64,000 bases of DNA from Kibdelosporangium sp. MJ126-NF4 (GTDB lineage Bacteria > Actinomycetota > Actinomycetes > Mycobacteriales > Pseudonocardiaceae). Where the stretch lies: positions 1 through 64,000 of the forward strand of contig NZ_CDME01000012.1 of NCBI RefSeq assembly GCF_000826545.1, given 5' to 3'. Both the position numbers and the translations under genes were made by a program. Under the pieces are notes generated by a model. That model ran no database searches, was not told the DNA's origin, and was given only the letters and a program-made list of their open reading frames with translations. Shown piece by piece: positions 44,347 to 51,701 of the stretch (positions are counted from its first letter, which is position 1; each line of letters starts with the position of its first letter).

Positions 44347-45319
44347 GCGTTGTCCTATCGGGTTGACTTGCCAGGCGGCTGCTTTCGACGAGTCCCGCCT
44401 GGACCACGACGGTGTCGTCGGCCAGTTGCTTCGTTCGCACCGCGCGCACGAACGCGGCGACCGCGTTCACGCACTGGTTGTCGGCCGGGAGCACGAACTC
44501 CTCATGGTGGTTCTGCCGTTCGACACGCACCACGGGGAAATGGGTGGCCGGTGGCGTGAAGACGTGGTCGACCGACAGCCGTCCGGTGCTGCCCAGCAGG
44601 TGGTAGTTCGAGGTGTAGCGGTCGTCCAGTCCGAACGTCAGGTGCCCGGTCACTCCGTCCGGGCGCCGGACCAGGACGCCGCCACCGACGTCCACTCCGT
44701 ACGCTCTGCTGGCCCGCAGCGAGGCCCCGACGACCTCGATGTCCTGGCCGAGCAGCATTTGGGCGGCGCGCAACGGATACCCGCCCACGTCGAGCAGCGC
44801 CCCGCCGCCCAGCTCCGGCAGGTGCCGGATGTCGCCGGGTGGGCGGCACGGGATGGCGAAGGTCGCCGAGAACGACCTGAGCTCGCCGATCGCGCCGTCG
44901 GCGATCAGCTTGAGCACATGGCCGTGCTGCGAGTGGTGCACGAACATGAAGTTCTCGCGGAGCACCAGACCGGCCGCGTGGGCCAGCGACACCAGTTCGA
45001 CCGTACCGGCCAGGTCGGTCGTCAGCGGCTTCTCGGCGAGCACGTGCTTTCCGGCGTCGAGTGCGCGCCGGACCCAGTGAGCGTGCAGACCGGACGGGAG
45101 CGGAACGTAGACGGCATCGATGTCGTCGCGGTCGAGCAACCGCTCGTATCCCTCGACCGCCTCACCTCCGAACGTCGCGGTGACCGCGCGTGCCTTGGCC
45201 AGGGTCCGGCTGGCCACCACCGCGAGCTCGATCTCCGGTACCGCCGCGACAGCGGGCAGGACACGGCGGGACGCGATGTCGGCGCAGCCGATCAGACCCA
45301 ACCTGACCGGGGCGGTCAC
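44339..45319 (-). CDS. NDP-hexose 3-ketoreductase (Gfo/Idh/MocA family)
   Basis: 326 residues. Rossmann loop in RLGLIGCADIASRRVLPA, the conserved AEKPLTTD (about 95-102) with the catalytic Lys, and a carboxyl sheet domain with HLPELGGGALLDVGGYPL. Relatives (TylC1/UrdT/EryBII class of the Gfo type, such as KijD10) reduce the C-3 ketone left by the 2,3-dehydratase. GTG start overlaps the flavin reductase stop (GTGA). Confidence 0.9.
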   Translation of the reverse strand: MTAPVRLGLIGCADIASRRVLPAVAAVPEIELAVVASRTLAKARAVTATFGGEAVEGYERLLDRDDIDAVYVPLPSGLHAHWVRRALDAGKHVLAEKPLTTDLAGTVELVSLAHAAGLVLRENFMFVHHSQHGHVLKLIADGAIGELRSFSATFAIPCRPPGDIRHLPELGGGALLDVGGYPLRAAQMLLGQDIEVVGASLRASRAYGVDVGGGVLVRRPDGVTGHLTFGLDDRYTSNYHLLGSTGRLSVDHVFTPPATHFPVVRVERQNHHEEFVLPADNQCVNAVAAFVRAVRTKQLADDTVVVQAGLVESSRLASQPDRTTHG

Positions 45320-45825
45320 CGATCCAGCTCCGCGACCCGGTGGAAGGCCTTGTTGAAGAACACCAGCGGCTCCCCCGCAGTCAGGACGGCCCGCCGGACC
45401 TCGCCGACCAGGATCGTGTGGTCGCCTCCGTCGTGCCTGCTGTGCACAACGCACTCCAGCACCGCCAACGCGTCGTCGAGGACGACTGTGCGCTGGTCGG
45501 TCTGACGGAACGGTCCGCCTGTGAACTTGTCCTCGCGCTTGCCCGCGAACGTCATGGCCAGATCGGTGTGCTCCGGCCGCAGGAAGTTCACCGCGAACTG
45601 GTCGTGGCGCAGGAACACCGGGTGGCAACGGGCCGAACGGGCGACACAGACGCAGATCAGCGGCGGGTCGAGGGACACCGAACAGAACGCACTCGCGGTG
45701 AGTCCATGGGGGATCCCCGCGTCGTCCACTGCCGTGACTATGGTGACACCACTCGGGAAATGCGCCAGCGCCGCCTTGAACTGACCGGCGTCGACCGCCG
45801 GACTGACTACGCTTCGGTTGGTCAT
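45316..45825 (-). CDS. ActVB-like NAD(P)H:flavin oxidoreductase
   Basis: 169 residues, flavin-reductase split barrel. FKAALAHFPSGVTIVTAVDD, HGLTASAFCSVSLDPPLICV and DHTILVGEVR match ActVB and HpaC-type reductases. It makes free reduced FMN for a two-component monooxygenase. The partner is very likely the ActVA-ORF5-like enzyme encoded at 54862-55992. It is placed inside the sugar operon, 20 bases after the 2,3-dehydratase, so the two components are on different transcripts. Confidence 0.92.
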   Translation of the reverse strand: MTNRSVVSPAVDAGQFKAALAHFPSGVTIVTAVDDAGIPHGLTASAFCSVSLDPPLICVCVARSARCHPVFLRHDQFAVNFLRPEHTDLAMTFAGKREDKFTGGPFRQTDQRTVVLDDALAVLECVVHSRHDGGDHTILVGEVRRAVLTAGEPLVFFNKAFHRVAELDR

Positions 45826-45845
45826 CGTCAGCCTTCCTGGTTCTC

Positions 45846-47135
45846 TCACCGGGTGATGCAGGTGAGCAACGAACGCGCGCCGACGTTGAGGTGATTGCCG
45901 TAGCGCACGAAGTTCTTCAGCTGTGCCACGGTCATCCAGGCGAAGTCCGGCGGCACGTCCAGCGGGAAGTCGTCGTCGGCCGCCACCACCAGGTAACGGT
46001 TCTCGGCGTGGTAGAACCGGCCGCCCTCCTCGGAGTGCACGACGTCGACCATGATCCGTTCCGGCGGCGCGGACAGCACGTAGTCCACGAACGGCGGCCG
46101 CTGCTCGGCGTTGAACTCGCGGTAGTTGTCCGGCGAACAGTTCACTGTGGACGACATCTCGACCACGTCACCGGTGCCCGGTTCGGTTCTCGCGTGCACA
46201 AGCAGGTGCTGCGACCCGTTGATCTCCTTGCTGATGAAGGCGATGACGCCGGGGCAGGACGGCGCAAGCATCGGCTGGGACCACTGCGCCACCTCCCGGC
46301 TGGTGGCCCGCACGTCCACACCGATCACCGTGAAGAACAGGTCAAGCTCGTGCGCGATCCGCTCCGACGACCGGACCCAGCCCTTGACCTCGGCCAGCCG
46401 GATGATCCGGCGGTCGAGCACGTACCGGGCCTTGGCCTCGGTGAACCAGCTGAGCAGTTCCTCGATGGTGTGCAGCGGATCGGTGTCGTCCGTGGCCGGG
46501 ACAAGGGCCGACATCCCCGACAGCACTGTCCGGGAGTCCATGTTCACCAGGTTGCGCACGTGCACGAGCTCCCGCAGCTGGTCGACGCTGAGCCAGCAGA
46601 AGTCGTCGAGCACCGGGATGTCCTCGTCGATCTCGATGATCATGTTTCGGTTTCGCTTGTTGAGAAACCAGGATCCCTGCTCGGACTGCAGCGCGTCGAA
46701 CACCACACGCCCGTTGCGCGGTGCCACGAAGTGCTCTAGATAGGGAACGGGATTTCCCTTGTGCACCTGGGTGTAGTTGCTTCGGGTGGCCTGCACGGTC
46801 GGTGAGAGCTGCAACAGGTTGATGTTGCCCGGCTCCATCTTGGCCTGCATCAGGCAGTGCGGCACGCCACCGAACTTCCTGACCAGGATGCCGAGGATGC
46901 CGATCTCGGGCTGCAGGATGATCGGTTGCGTCCACTCGGGAACCTCCCGGTGGTCGGTGCTGACCTCGATACCCTCGACCGAGAAGAACCGGCCGGTCCG
47001 GTGCGCGAGGTTGCCCGAGTCGGGATCGATGGACCATCCGTCGAGCCGGTCGAGGTCGACGACCGACACCTGGTAGGTGTTCGCGGCCCGACGCTTGTCC
47101 AACCAGTCGTAGAACTCCGGCAGTTGCTGGAACAC
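45846..47135 (-). CDS. NDP-hexose 2,3-dehydratase (EvaA/UrdS/TylX3-like)
   Basis: 429 residues made of two similar halves (about 10-215 and 225-429), each with W(T/S)QP, a Q/H-rich strand and a SEQG/SEEG motif: VFDALQSEQGSWF in the first, MVDVVHSEEGGRFYH in the second. This internal duplication is characteristic of the family. It removes water across C-2/C-3 of NDP-4-keto-6-deoxyglucose, the first step of 2-deoxygenation. GTG start at 47135 behind GGAGAGGGAG. First gene of the sugar operon; a SARP-type promoter lies 53 bases upstream. Confidence 0.93.
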   Translation of the reverse strand: MFQQLPEFYDWLDKRRAANTYQVSVVDLDRLDGWSIDPDSGNLAHRTGRFFSVEGIEVSTDHREVPEWTQPIILQPEIGILGILVRKFGGVPHCLMQAKMEPGNINLLQLSPTVQATRSNYTQVHKGNPVPYLEHFVAPRNGRVVFDALQSEQGSWFLNKRNRNMIIEIDEDIPVLDDFCWLSVDQLRELVHVRNLVNMDSRTVLSGMSALVPATDDTDPLHTIEELLSWFTEAKARYVLDRRIIRLAEVKGWVRSSERIAHELDLFFTVIGVDVRATSREVAQWSQPMLAPSCPGVIAFISKEINGSQHLLVHARTEPGTGDVVEMSSTVNCSPDNYREFNAEQRPPFVDYVLSAPPERIMVDVVHSEEGGRFYHAENRYLVVAADDDFPLDVPPDFAWMTVAQLKNFVRYGNHLNVGARSLLTCITR

Positions 47136-47187
47136 GGCGCTCCCTCTCCTAGAAATCACCTCCCAGGCTGGCCGAAAAGCCTTGAGC

Positions 47188-47218
47188 ACGATCAGGTTCC
47201 CGCTCAAGGACTGCTGAA
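47188..47218 (-). promoter_or_regulatory. SARP-type promoter of the sugar operon
   Basis: Reading leftward: TTCAGCA (47218-47212), four bases, TTGAGCG (47207-47201), seven bases, then GATCGT (47193-47188) as the -10-like hexamer. The heptamers start 11 bp apart, as at known SARP targets. The coding start is 53 bases further on. Confidence 0.6.
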
Positions 47219-47236
47219 CCCGTTGCCGGTCAACGC

Positions 47237-47264
47237 AAAAGGCGGACGGGATGCCCGTCCGCCT
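47237..47264 (-). terminator. Rho-independent terminator after the SnoaL2 gene
   Basis: AGGCGGACGGG (47240-47250), loop of three, and its exact complement (47254-47264). Read leftward the hairpin is followed by TTTTGC. It closes the glycosyltransferase-SnoaL2 operon and separates it from the sugar operon. Confidence 0.85.
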
Positions 47265-47272
47265 CAACCCGC

Positions 47273-47394
47273 GTGTCCACCTTTCCAGCACACCGAAACA
47301 CACTTTCCAGCACAGTGAGATTCCCGCCGAGGTGCCGGTGCGGGAATCTCACTGTGTCGGAATGGTGGACACGCCGTGCTGGAAAGGTGGACAC
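47273..47394. repeat. Nested long inverted repeats in the 3' region of SnoaL2
   Basis: Outer arms: GTGTCCACCTTTCCAGCAC at 47273-47291 and its exact complement at 47376-47394 (19 bp). Inner arms: CACAGTGAGATTCCCGC at 47311-47327 and its exact complement at 47340-47356 (17 bp, 12-nt loop). TTTCCAGCAC recurs at 47304-47313 and GGTGGACAC at 47364-47372, so the element contains partial copies of its own arms. No coding frame is convincing. Confidence 0.85.
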
Positions 47395-47405
47395 GGCGCC
47401 TGGCG

Positions 47406-47822
47406 TCATCCGCCGTCGAGCCGGAGGTCGCGGCTGCGCACCAGCCATGTCCCGCTCTGTCGCACCAGGACGTCCCGGCAGACGACATTCGCGTAGACGT
47501 TCAGCTTCCCGCCCGTCGGCGTGTACATCGCCATCGCGTACGAACGGGTCCGCAGGCTGCCGTCGGCGCACTGTTCGACGTGCAGCATGCCGAGCCAGTG
47601 CCGGAAGAAGTCCATCCCCTTGGCGACGACCTGGTCGGCTCGGGCACGCATCGCCGCCCTGATCACCTCCCTGCCTCGCAGCCTGGCACGCGTCACCTCG
47701 ACGAACTCCGCGTCCACTGTGAACAGATCGGCCCAGTCGTCCGGGCGGCCCTGGTCGAGCAGCCCGAGTTGGTGCACGTAGAACTGCTGGACACGCGCGT
47801 AGGTCAGCGCCGAGACGCTCAC
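47406..47822 (-). CDS. SnoaL-like (NTF2 fold) protein 2
   Basis: 138 residues: ALTYARVQQFYVHQLGLLDQG, WADLFTVDAEFVEV, FFRHWLGMLHVEQCADGSL and GGKLNVYANVVCRD. It is clearly a paralogue of the protein encoded at 49843-50292 and similar to ActVI-ORFA-type proteins of benzoisochromanequinone clusters. It may act as a cyclase, hydroxylase helper or intermediate carrier. GTG start overlaps the dehydrogenase stop (GTGA). Last gene of its operon. Confidence 0.85.
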   Translation of the reverse strand: MSVSALTYARVQQFYVHQLGLLDQGRPDDWADLFTVDAEFVEVTRARLRGREVIRAAMRARADQVVAKGMDFFRHWLGMLHVEQCADGSLRTRSYAMAMYTPTGGKLNVYANVVCRDVLVRQSGTWLVRSRDLRLDGG

Positions 47823-48760
47823 GACGTCCCCTGCTGACCGCCCTTGAGAGCAGTCAGCACCGCGTTGTGCTTCGCGTCGCGCTCCACCGACAGCTCCTCG
47901 TACGTCCGGTCGCCGAACGCCTCCTCCGCCTGGTCCAGGATCAGGTTGATGGTCTCGTCGTTCATCGGCGGCTGCCCGAGGCCGCGCCAGCCCTGCTCGA
48001 GGCCCGCGCCGAGGGTGGTCAGCCACTTGCGCAACCCGCCGTGCCCGCCACCGAGGTGGAAGGCGTGGAACGGGCCGATCGTCGCCCAGCGCAGGCCGAT
48101 CGAGTTGGTGACGACGGCATCCAGTTCCGCCACAGTGACCACGCCTTCGCGGACGAGGTGGATGCTCTCCTGCAGCAGTGCCGACTGCAACCTGTTCGCC
48201 ACGAAGGCGTGGATCGGTTTGCGCAGCACGATCGGAACCTTGCCGACCTGCTCGTAGAACCGGACCGTCCGGTGCAGCGCCTGCTGGTCGGTCCGGCTGC
48301 CGCCGACGACCTCCACCAGGGGAACCACGTGCGGTGGGTTGAACGGGTGACCGACGATCACCGTGCTCGGGTCGTCCATCCGCGCGCCGAGGTCGTCCGG
48401 GATCAAGGTGGAAGTGGACGACAGCAGCAGTGTGCCCGGCTCGACGAGCTTGCCGAGCTTCTCGAACAGCTCCTGTTTCAGCGGTAGCTGCTCGGGCGTG
48501 TTCTCCTGGACGACGTCCACGCCGTCGACGGCACGTTCCAGGTCGGGCTCGACCTCCAGCCGCCCCAGCATCTCATCGGGATCGGCACCGCCGCCCGGAA
48601 CTCCGGCAGCGAACAGCCGCACCGCGTCCCGCACGATCTGCCCGGCCTCCGGCCGCCTGCTGGTGACCCGGACCCGCAGGCCCTTGGCCAGGAACAGGGT
48701 CGTCCAGCCGAGGCCGATCGTCCCTGCCCCGATCACCGTCACGGTTCGTGCCGGGCTCAT
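47819..48760 (-). CDS. ActVI-ORF1-like 3-hydroxyacyl-CoA dehydrogenase family ketoreductase
   Basis: 313 residues. VTVIGAGTIGLGWTTLFLAKG is the NAD loop; PEQLPLKQELFEKLG, LLSSTSTLIPDDL and VGHPFNPPHVVPLVEVVGG are typical of lambda-crystallin/3-hydroxyacyl-CoA dehydrogenases. In the actinorhodin and related pathways a member of this family sets the stereocentre of the pyran ring by reducing a side-chain ketone of the bicyclic intermediate. It is flanked by the LLM gene (ATGA overlap) and SnoaL2 (GTGA overlap). This is the strongest single pointer to pyran formation. Confidence 0.88.
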   Translation of the reverse strand: MSPARTVTVIGAGTIGLGWTTLFLAKGLRVRVTSRRPEAGQIVRDAVRLFAAGVPGGGADPDEMLGRLEVEPDLERAVDGVDVVQENTPEQLPLKQELFEKLGKLVEPGTLLLSSTSTLIPDDLGARMDDPSTVIVGHPFNPPHVVPLVEVVGGSRTDQQALHRTVRFYEQVGKVPIVLRKPIHAFVANRLQSALLQESIHLVREGVVTVAELDAVVTNSIGLRWATIGPFHAFHLGGGHGGLRKWLTTLGAGLEQGWRGLGQPPMNDETINLILDQAEEAFGDRTYEELSVERDAKHNAVLTALKGGQQGTS

Positions 48761-49830
48761 GGCGTGGTCCCGGCCGACAGCTTGGGGAACACCTGGTCGG
48801 CGAGCAGCCGCATCGAGGTGGCCGCGTCCTCGACGGTGAGGTGTCCGGAGTGGATACCCAGGCTGATCGTGATGTCGTCGCCGTACCACTCCGCGATGTC
48901 GTCGAGCTGTTGCCGGACCGTGTCCGGCGAGCCGACCAGGAGCTTGTTGTCCCCCAGCTTCGTCTCGAACGAGTCCCGCTTGCCGATGTCCGCGATCTTC
49001 TCGTAACCGGGATAGGCCTTGCTGCTGGTGGTTCGCCACGCCTGCACGGCCGCGCTGATCGCCACGCCGTTGCGGCCCTCGTCGAACTCGCCCTTCTTCT
49101 TGGCCTCGTCGAGGTTCTCACTGACGACACAGGGATAGGTCAGGTGGATCCTGGCCTCCCCGGCCGGATGCCCGGCGGCCGTCCACTCGCTGCGGAACAC
49201 CGTCACCCGCTCCGCCAGTTCCTCGACGGACATCGCGTTGGGCACGGTCTGCAGGTGGTGGCCCGCCCGCGCGGCCTCGGCACAGGAATCGATACTCCGT
49301 GCGGTGGTGACGAAGACCGGTGGGTGCGGCTGCTGGAACGGTCGCGGCAACAACGTCACCGGACCGAACTGGTGGAACTCGCCGTTCCACACCGCGTTCT
49401 CCGTGGTCCACAGCAGCTTTATGGCCTCGATGTTCTCGACGAACCGCGCTTTGCTCTCGTCCATCGGGATACCGAACGCCTTGAACTCGTCCGGCAGGAA
49501 CGCCCGGCCGAAGGCCGCGTCGAGCCGCCCGTGCGAGATGTTGTCGAGCATCGCCAGTTTCCCGGCGAGCTTCACCGGATGCTGGAACGCCGGGATGGTC
49601 GCGCTGGTGCCCAACCGGACCCGCTTGGTCCGGCCCGCGGCCGCCGCGAGGAACGTGACCGGGTCGGGGCTGTAGCCGCCGTAGGAGAAGAAGTAGTGCT
49701 CCACGATCTTCACGTGGTCGAAACCCAGCTCCTCGGCCAGGTCGACCAACTCGAAGCATTCGTCGTAGTACCGCGTGGCCGGTTTGTCGCCCGGCCCGAC
49801 GGTCGGAAAAAAGACGATTCCGAACTTCAC
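48757..49830 (-). CDS. Luciferase-like (LLM) flavin monooxygenase/oxidoreductase
   Basis: 357 residues, luciferase-type barrel. MKFGIVFFPTVGPGDKPA at the start (GTG codon), FDHVKIVEHYFFSYGGYSPD, RLGTSATIPAFQHPVKLAG, GRLDAAFGRAFLPDEF and PFQQPHPPVFVTTA are landmarks. Compared with F420-type LLM proteins it looks closer to FMN-dependent luciferase-like oxygenases such as those in decaketide clusters. It could use FMNH2 from the cluster's flavin reductase for hydroxylation or epoxidation, or replace an enoyl reductase. It is between SnoaL1 and the ActVI-1-like gene. Confidence 0.85.
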   Translation of the reverse strand: MKFGIVFFPTVGPGDKPATRYYDECFELVDLAEELGFDHVKIVEHYFFSYGGYSPDPVTFLAAAAGRTKRVRLGTSATIPAFQHPVKLAGKLAMLDNISHGRLDAAFGRAFLPDEFKAFGIPMDESKARFVENIEAIKLLWTTENAVWNGEFHQFGPVTLLPRPFQQPHPPVFVTTARSIDSCAEAARAGHHLQTVPNAMSVEELAERVTVFRSEWTAAGHPAGEARIHLTYPCVVSENLDEAKKKGEFDEGRNGVAISAAVQAWRTTSSKAYPGYEKIADIGKRDSFETKLGDNKLLVGSPDTVRQQLDDIAEWYGDDITISLGIHSGHLTVEDAATSMRLLADQVFPKLSAGTTP

Positions 49831-49842
49831 TGTTTCCGCTCC

Positions 49843-50292
49843 TCAGTCCTCGACGCCGTCCAGCCGGACGAACCGGTGCCGGACCAGCCAGCCCGAGCCG
49901 TCCGGGACCAGGTGGTCGCGGCCGACCACATTGCCGCGCACGTTGATCTTGCCGCCCCTCGGTGTCGAGATCGCCAGTGCGTAGTACCGGGTGCGGACGC
50001 TGCCATCGGGCTGCGTCTCCACGTTGAGCATGCCGAACCAGTGCCGGAACTCCAGCCGTTCGGCCTTGATCTGCTCGACCCTCGCCGTCACCGAGGTCCG
50101 GATCGCTTCCTTGCCGTACAACGGTTCCGGCACGGCGGTGTCCTCGAACACCGCGTCGTCGGTGAAGGTGTCGGTCCACGCGTCCACGATCCCGTCGTCC
50201 AGCAGCCCCATCTGGCGGGAGTAGAACTGCTGCACCTGGGCGTAGAGCTCAGCCGGCGCGAACGCGCCGGTCTTTTCCAGCTGCGATGTCAT
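49843..50292 (-). CDS. SnoaL-like (NTF2 fold) protein 1
   Basis: 149 residues: AELYAQVQQFYSRQMGLLDDG, DTFTDDAVFEDTAVPEPL, FRHWFGMLNVETQPDGSV, GGKINVRGNVVGRDH. The fold is a cone of sheet and helices with a deep pocket. It resembles ActVI-ORFA-type proteins. ATG 50292 follows GAAAGG. It lies 12 bases before the LLM gene. The pair of paralogues brackets the LLM and dehydrogenase genes, suggesting both serve the same tailoring phase. Confidence 0.85.
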   Translation of the reverse strand: MTSQLEKTGAFAPAELYAQVQQFYSRQMGLLDDGIVDAWTDTFTDDAVFEDTAVPEPLYGKEAIRTSVTARVEQIKAERLEFRHWFGMLNVETQPDGSVRTRYYALAISTPRGGKINVRGNVVGRDHLVPDGSGWLVRHRFVRLDGVED

Positions 50293-50355
50293 TGCTGCCT
50301 TTCGGGTACTGGGCAACGGGACTTCTCCCGCGCCGACGGGGCTTGGGACACGTGC

Positions 50356-51516
50356 CTAGACGCGAACACGGGCGGCCAGTTCCACCAGCCGCGGCACGAT
50401 CTCGCTGGGGGTCGGCTGCGCGGCCAACTGTTCGGTCAACGCGCTCGCCGACTTGCGCAGACCGTCGTCCCCGACGAGTGCGTCCAGCACCTGCCGGTCG
50501 ACCTCGCCCGGTTGCCTGGTCAGGCCGATCCCGCACCGTTCGACCATTTCGGCGTTGATCCAGTTGTCGGCCCCGTGCGGCAGCACCAGTTGCGGGACGG
50601 CCGCGTGTGCCGCCGCGAGCGTGGTGTTGGCACCGCCGTGGTGGATGATCCCGTCGCTGTAGGCGAGCAGGGCGCTGATCGGCGTCCACCCGACGACCCG
50701 GACGTTGTCCGGCAACGTGCCCAGTGGCGCGAGGTCCGGGTTGTCACCGAGCGCGAGGACGATCTCGGCGTCCATACCGTCGACCACACCGAGCAGGTGT
50801 CCCAGGCTGCTGACACCGGCCACGTGCGGCACGGTCGTGCCGAGCGTGACGCATATCCTCGGCCGCCGCGGCGCCACCATCCAGTCCGGGAGCACGGCAC
50901 CGCCCTGGAACGGCACGGAACGTATCGTCCAGCCGGTTCCCTCGCCGAACATCATGAAGTCGGGCGCGAAGTAGACCTGGGTGACCTCGGGCAGTTCGAC
51001 CGGAACACCCAGCCGCTTGTACGTCGGCGTGAGGTGCGGCAGGAAACGCTGTGGGATCGTGCCTTCGCGCAGGAAGCTGAAACCGTGCTCCACCGCGGGT
51101 ATGCCCAGTGCCCGTGCGGTCAGCAGCGCGGCGCCCTGCAACCGGGAGTAGACCACGAGATCGGGCCGCCACTGCCGGGCGAACTCGAGTGTCCCGGCCG
51201 CCATCAGGTCGCTGACCTTGCCGAACTTCTCCAGGATGATCTCGGGGGTGATCCCGGACTTGGCCATCGCCCTGCCCCGGTCCCGCATCCGTTTTGCGCG
51301 CTCGTCGACCGTGCCGACCTGGGGGAAGATGGCGTCGAAGTCGGCGCCGGGATCGGCGACCTCCCGCGCGGTGAGACCCGCGTTGACCGCGGCCGGGATC
51401 GTCACTCCCGAACTGGCGACGACGAGTTCGTGCCCGGCGGCGCGCAGGGCCCAGGCCAGGCCCATCGCCGGATACAGATGGTCAAGCCCTGGCGAGACGG
51501 CGAACAGCACACGCAT
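50356..51516 (-). CDS. GT1-family glycosyltransferase of the polyketide cluster
   Basis: 386 residues, GT-B fold. MRVLFAVSPGLDHLYPAMGLAWAL opens the acceptor domain; the donor domain has TLGTTVPHV, VVGWTPISALL and HHGGANTTLAAAHAAVPQLVLP (about 305-325), the nucleotide-binding signature of macrolide and aromatic polyketide transferases. It should attach the deoxysugar to the aglycone, by O- or C-linkage. First gene of a five-gene operon; a SARP-type promoter lies 42 bases upstream of the ATG. Confidence 0.93.
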   Translation of the reverse strand: MRVLFAVSPGLDHLYPAMGLAWALRAAGHELVVASSGVTIPAAVNAGLTAREVADPGADFDAIFPQVGTVDERAKRMRDRGRAMAKSGITPEIILEKFGKVSDLMAAGTLEFARQWRPDLVVYSRLQGAALLTARALGIPAVEHGFSFLREGTIPQRFLPHLTPTYKRLGVPVELPEVTQVYFAPDFMMFGEGTGWTIRSVPFQGGAVLPDWMVAPRRPRICVTLGTTVPHVAGVSSLGHLLGVVDGMDAEIVLALGDNPDLAPLGTLPDNVRVVGWTPISALLAYSDGIIHHGGANTTLAAAHAAVPQLVLPHGADNWINAEMVERCGIGLTRQPGEVDRQVLDALVGDDGLRKSASALTEQLAAQPTPSEIVPRLVELAARVRV

Positions 51517-51557
51517 CGCGAAGACCTCGTTTCTTCAACGGCGACTTGGTCGTCGTG

Positions 51558-51589
51558 ACGATGCCGGGTGCACCTCGACGCCCACTCGA
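51558..51589 (-). promoter_or_regulatory. SARP-type promoter of the glycosyltransferase operon
   Basis: Reading leftward: TCGAGTG (51589-51583), four bases, TCGAGGT (51578-51572), eight bases, CATCGT (51563-51558). Heptamer starts are 11 bp apart and the hexamer sits at the usual SARP distance. Confidence 0.7.
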
Positions 51590-51623
51590 GAAACCCAGGA
51601 CCCGGTAAGTCCGTTGTGGACAT

Positions 51624-51655
51624 TCGAGCGACCCTTCAGCCCGACTGGGTAGTTT
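51624..51655 (+). promoter_or_regulatory. SARP-type promoter of SDR gene 1
   Basis: Reading rightward: TCGAGCG (51624-51630), four bases, TTCAGCC (51635-51641), eight bases, TAGTTT (51650-51655), which fits TAnnnT. The start codon is 46 bases downstream of the hexamer. Confidence 0.7.
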
Positions 51656-51672
51656 CGGCTGGGTAGTTTCGG
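51645..51672 (+). repeat. Exact 14-bp tandem repeat that doubles the -10 hexamer
   Basis: CTGGGTAGTTTCGG occurs at 51645-51658 and again at 51659-51672 with no gap. Each copy carries TAGTTT, so a second -10-like hexamer is found 14 bases after the first. Confidence 0.9.
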
Positions 51673-51701
51673 CGCAGCACGTACGGAGACGGGAGAAAGC
51701 C

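Noticed and set aside
47180..47209. CCTTGAGC ... GCTCAAGG inverted repeat upstream of the 2,3-dehydratase as a dyad operator
   Set aside because: The 14-nt spacer is odd for a dimeric operator, and the heptamer pair TTCAGCA/TTGAGCG with a -10-like hexamer explains the region better.
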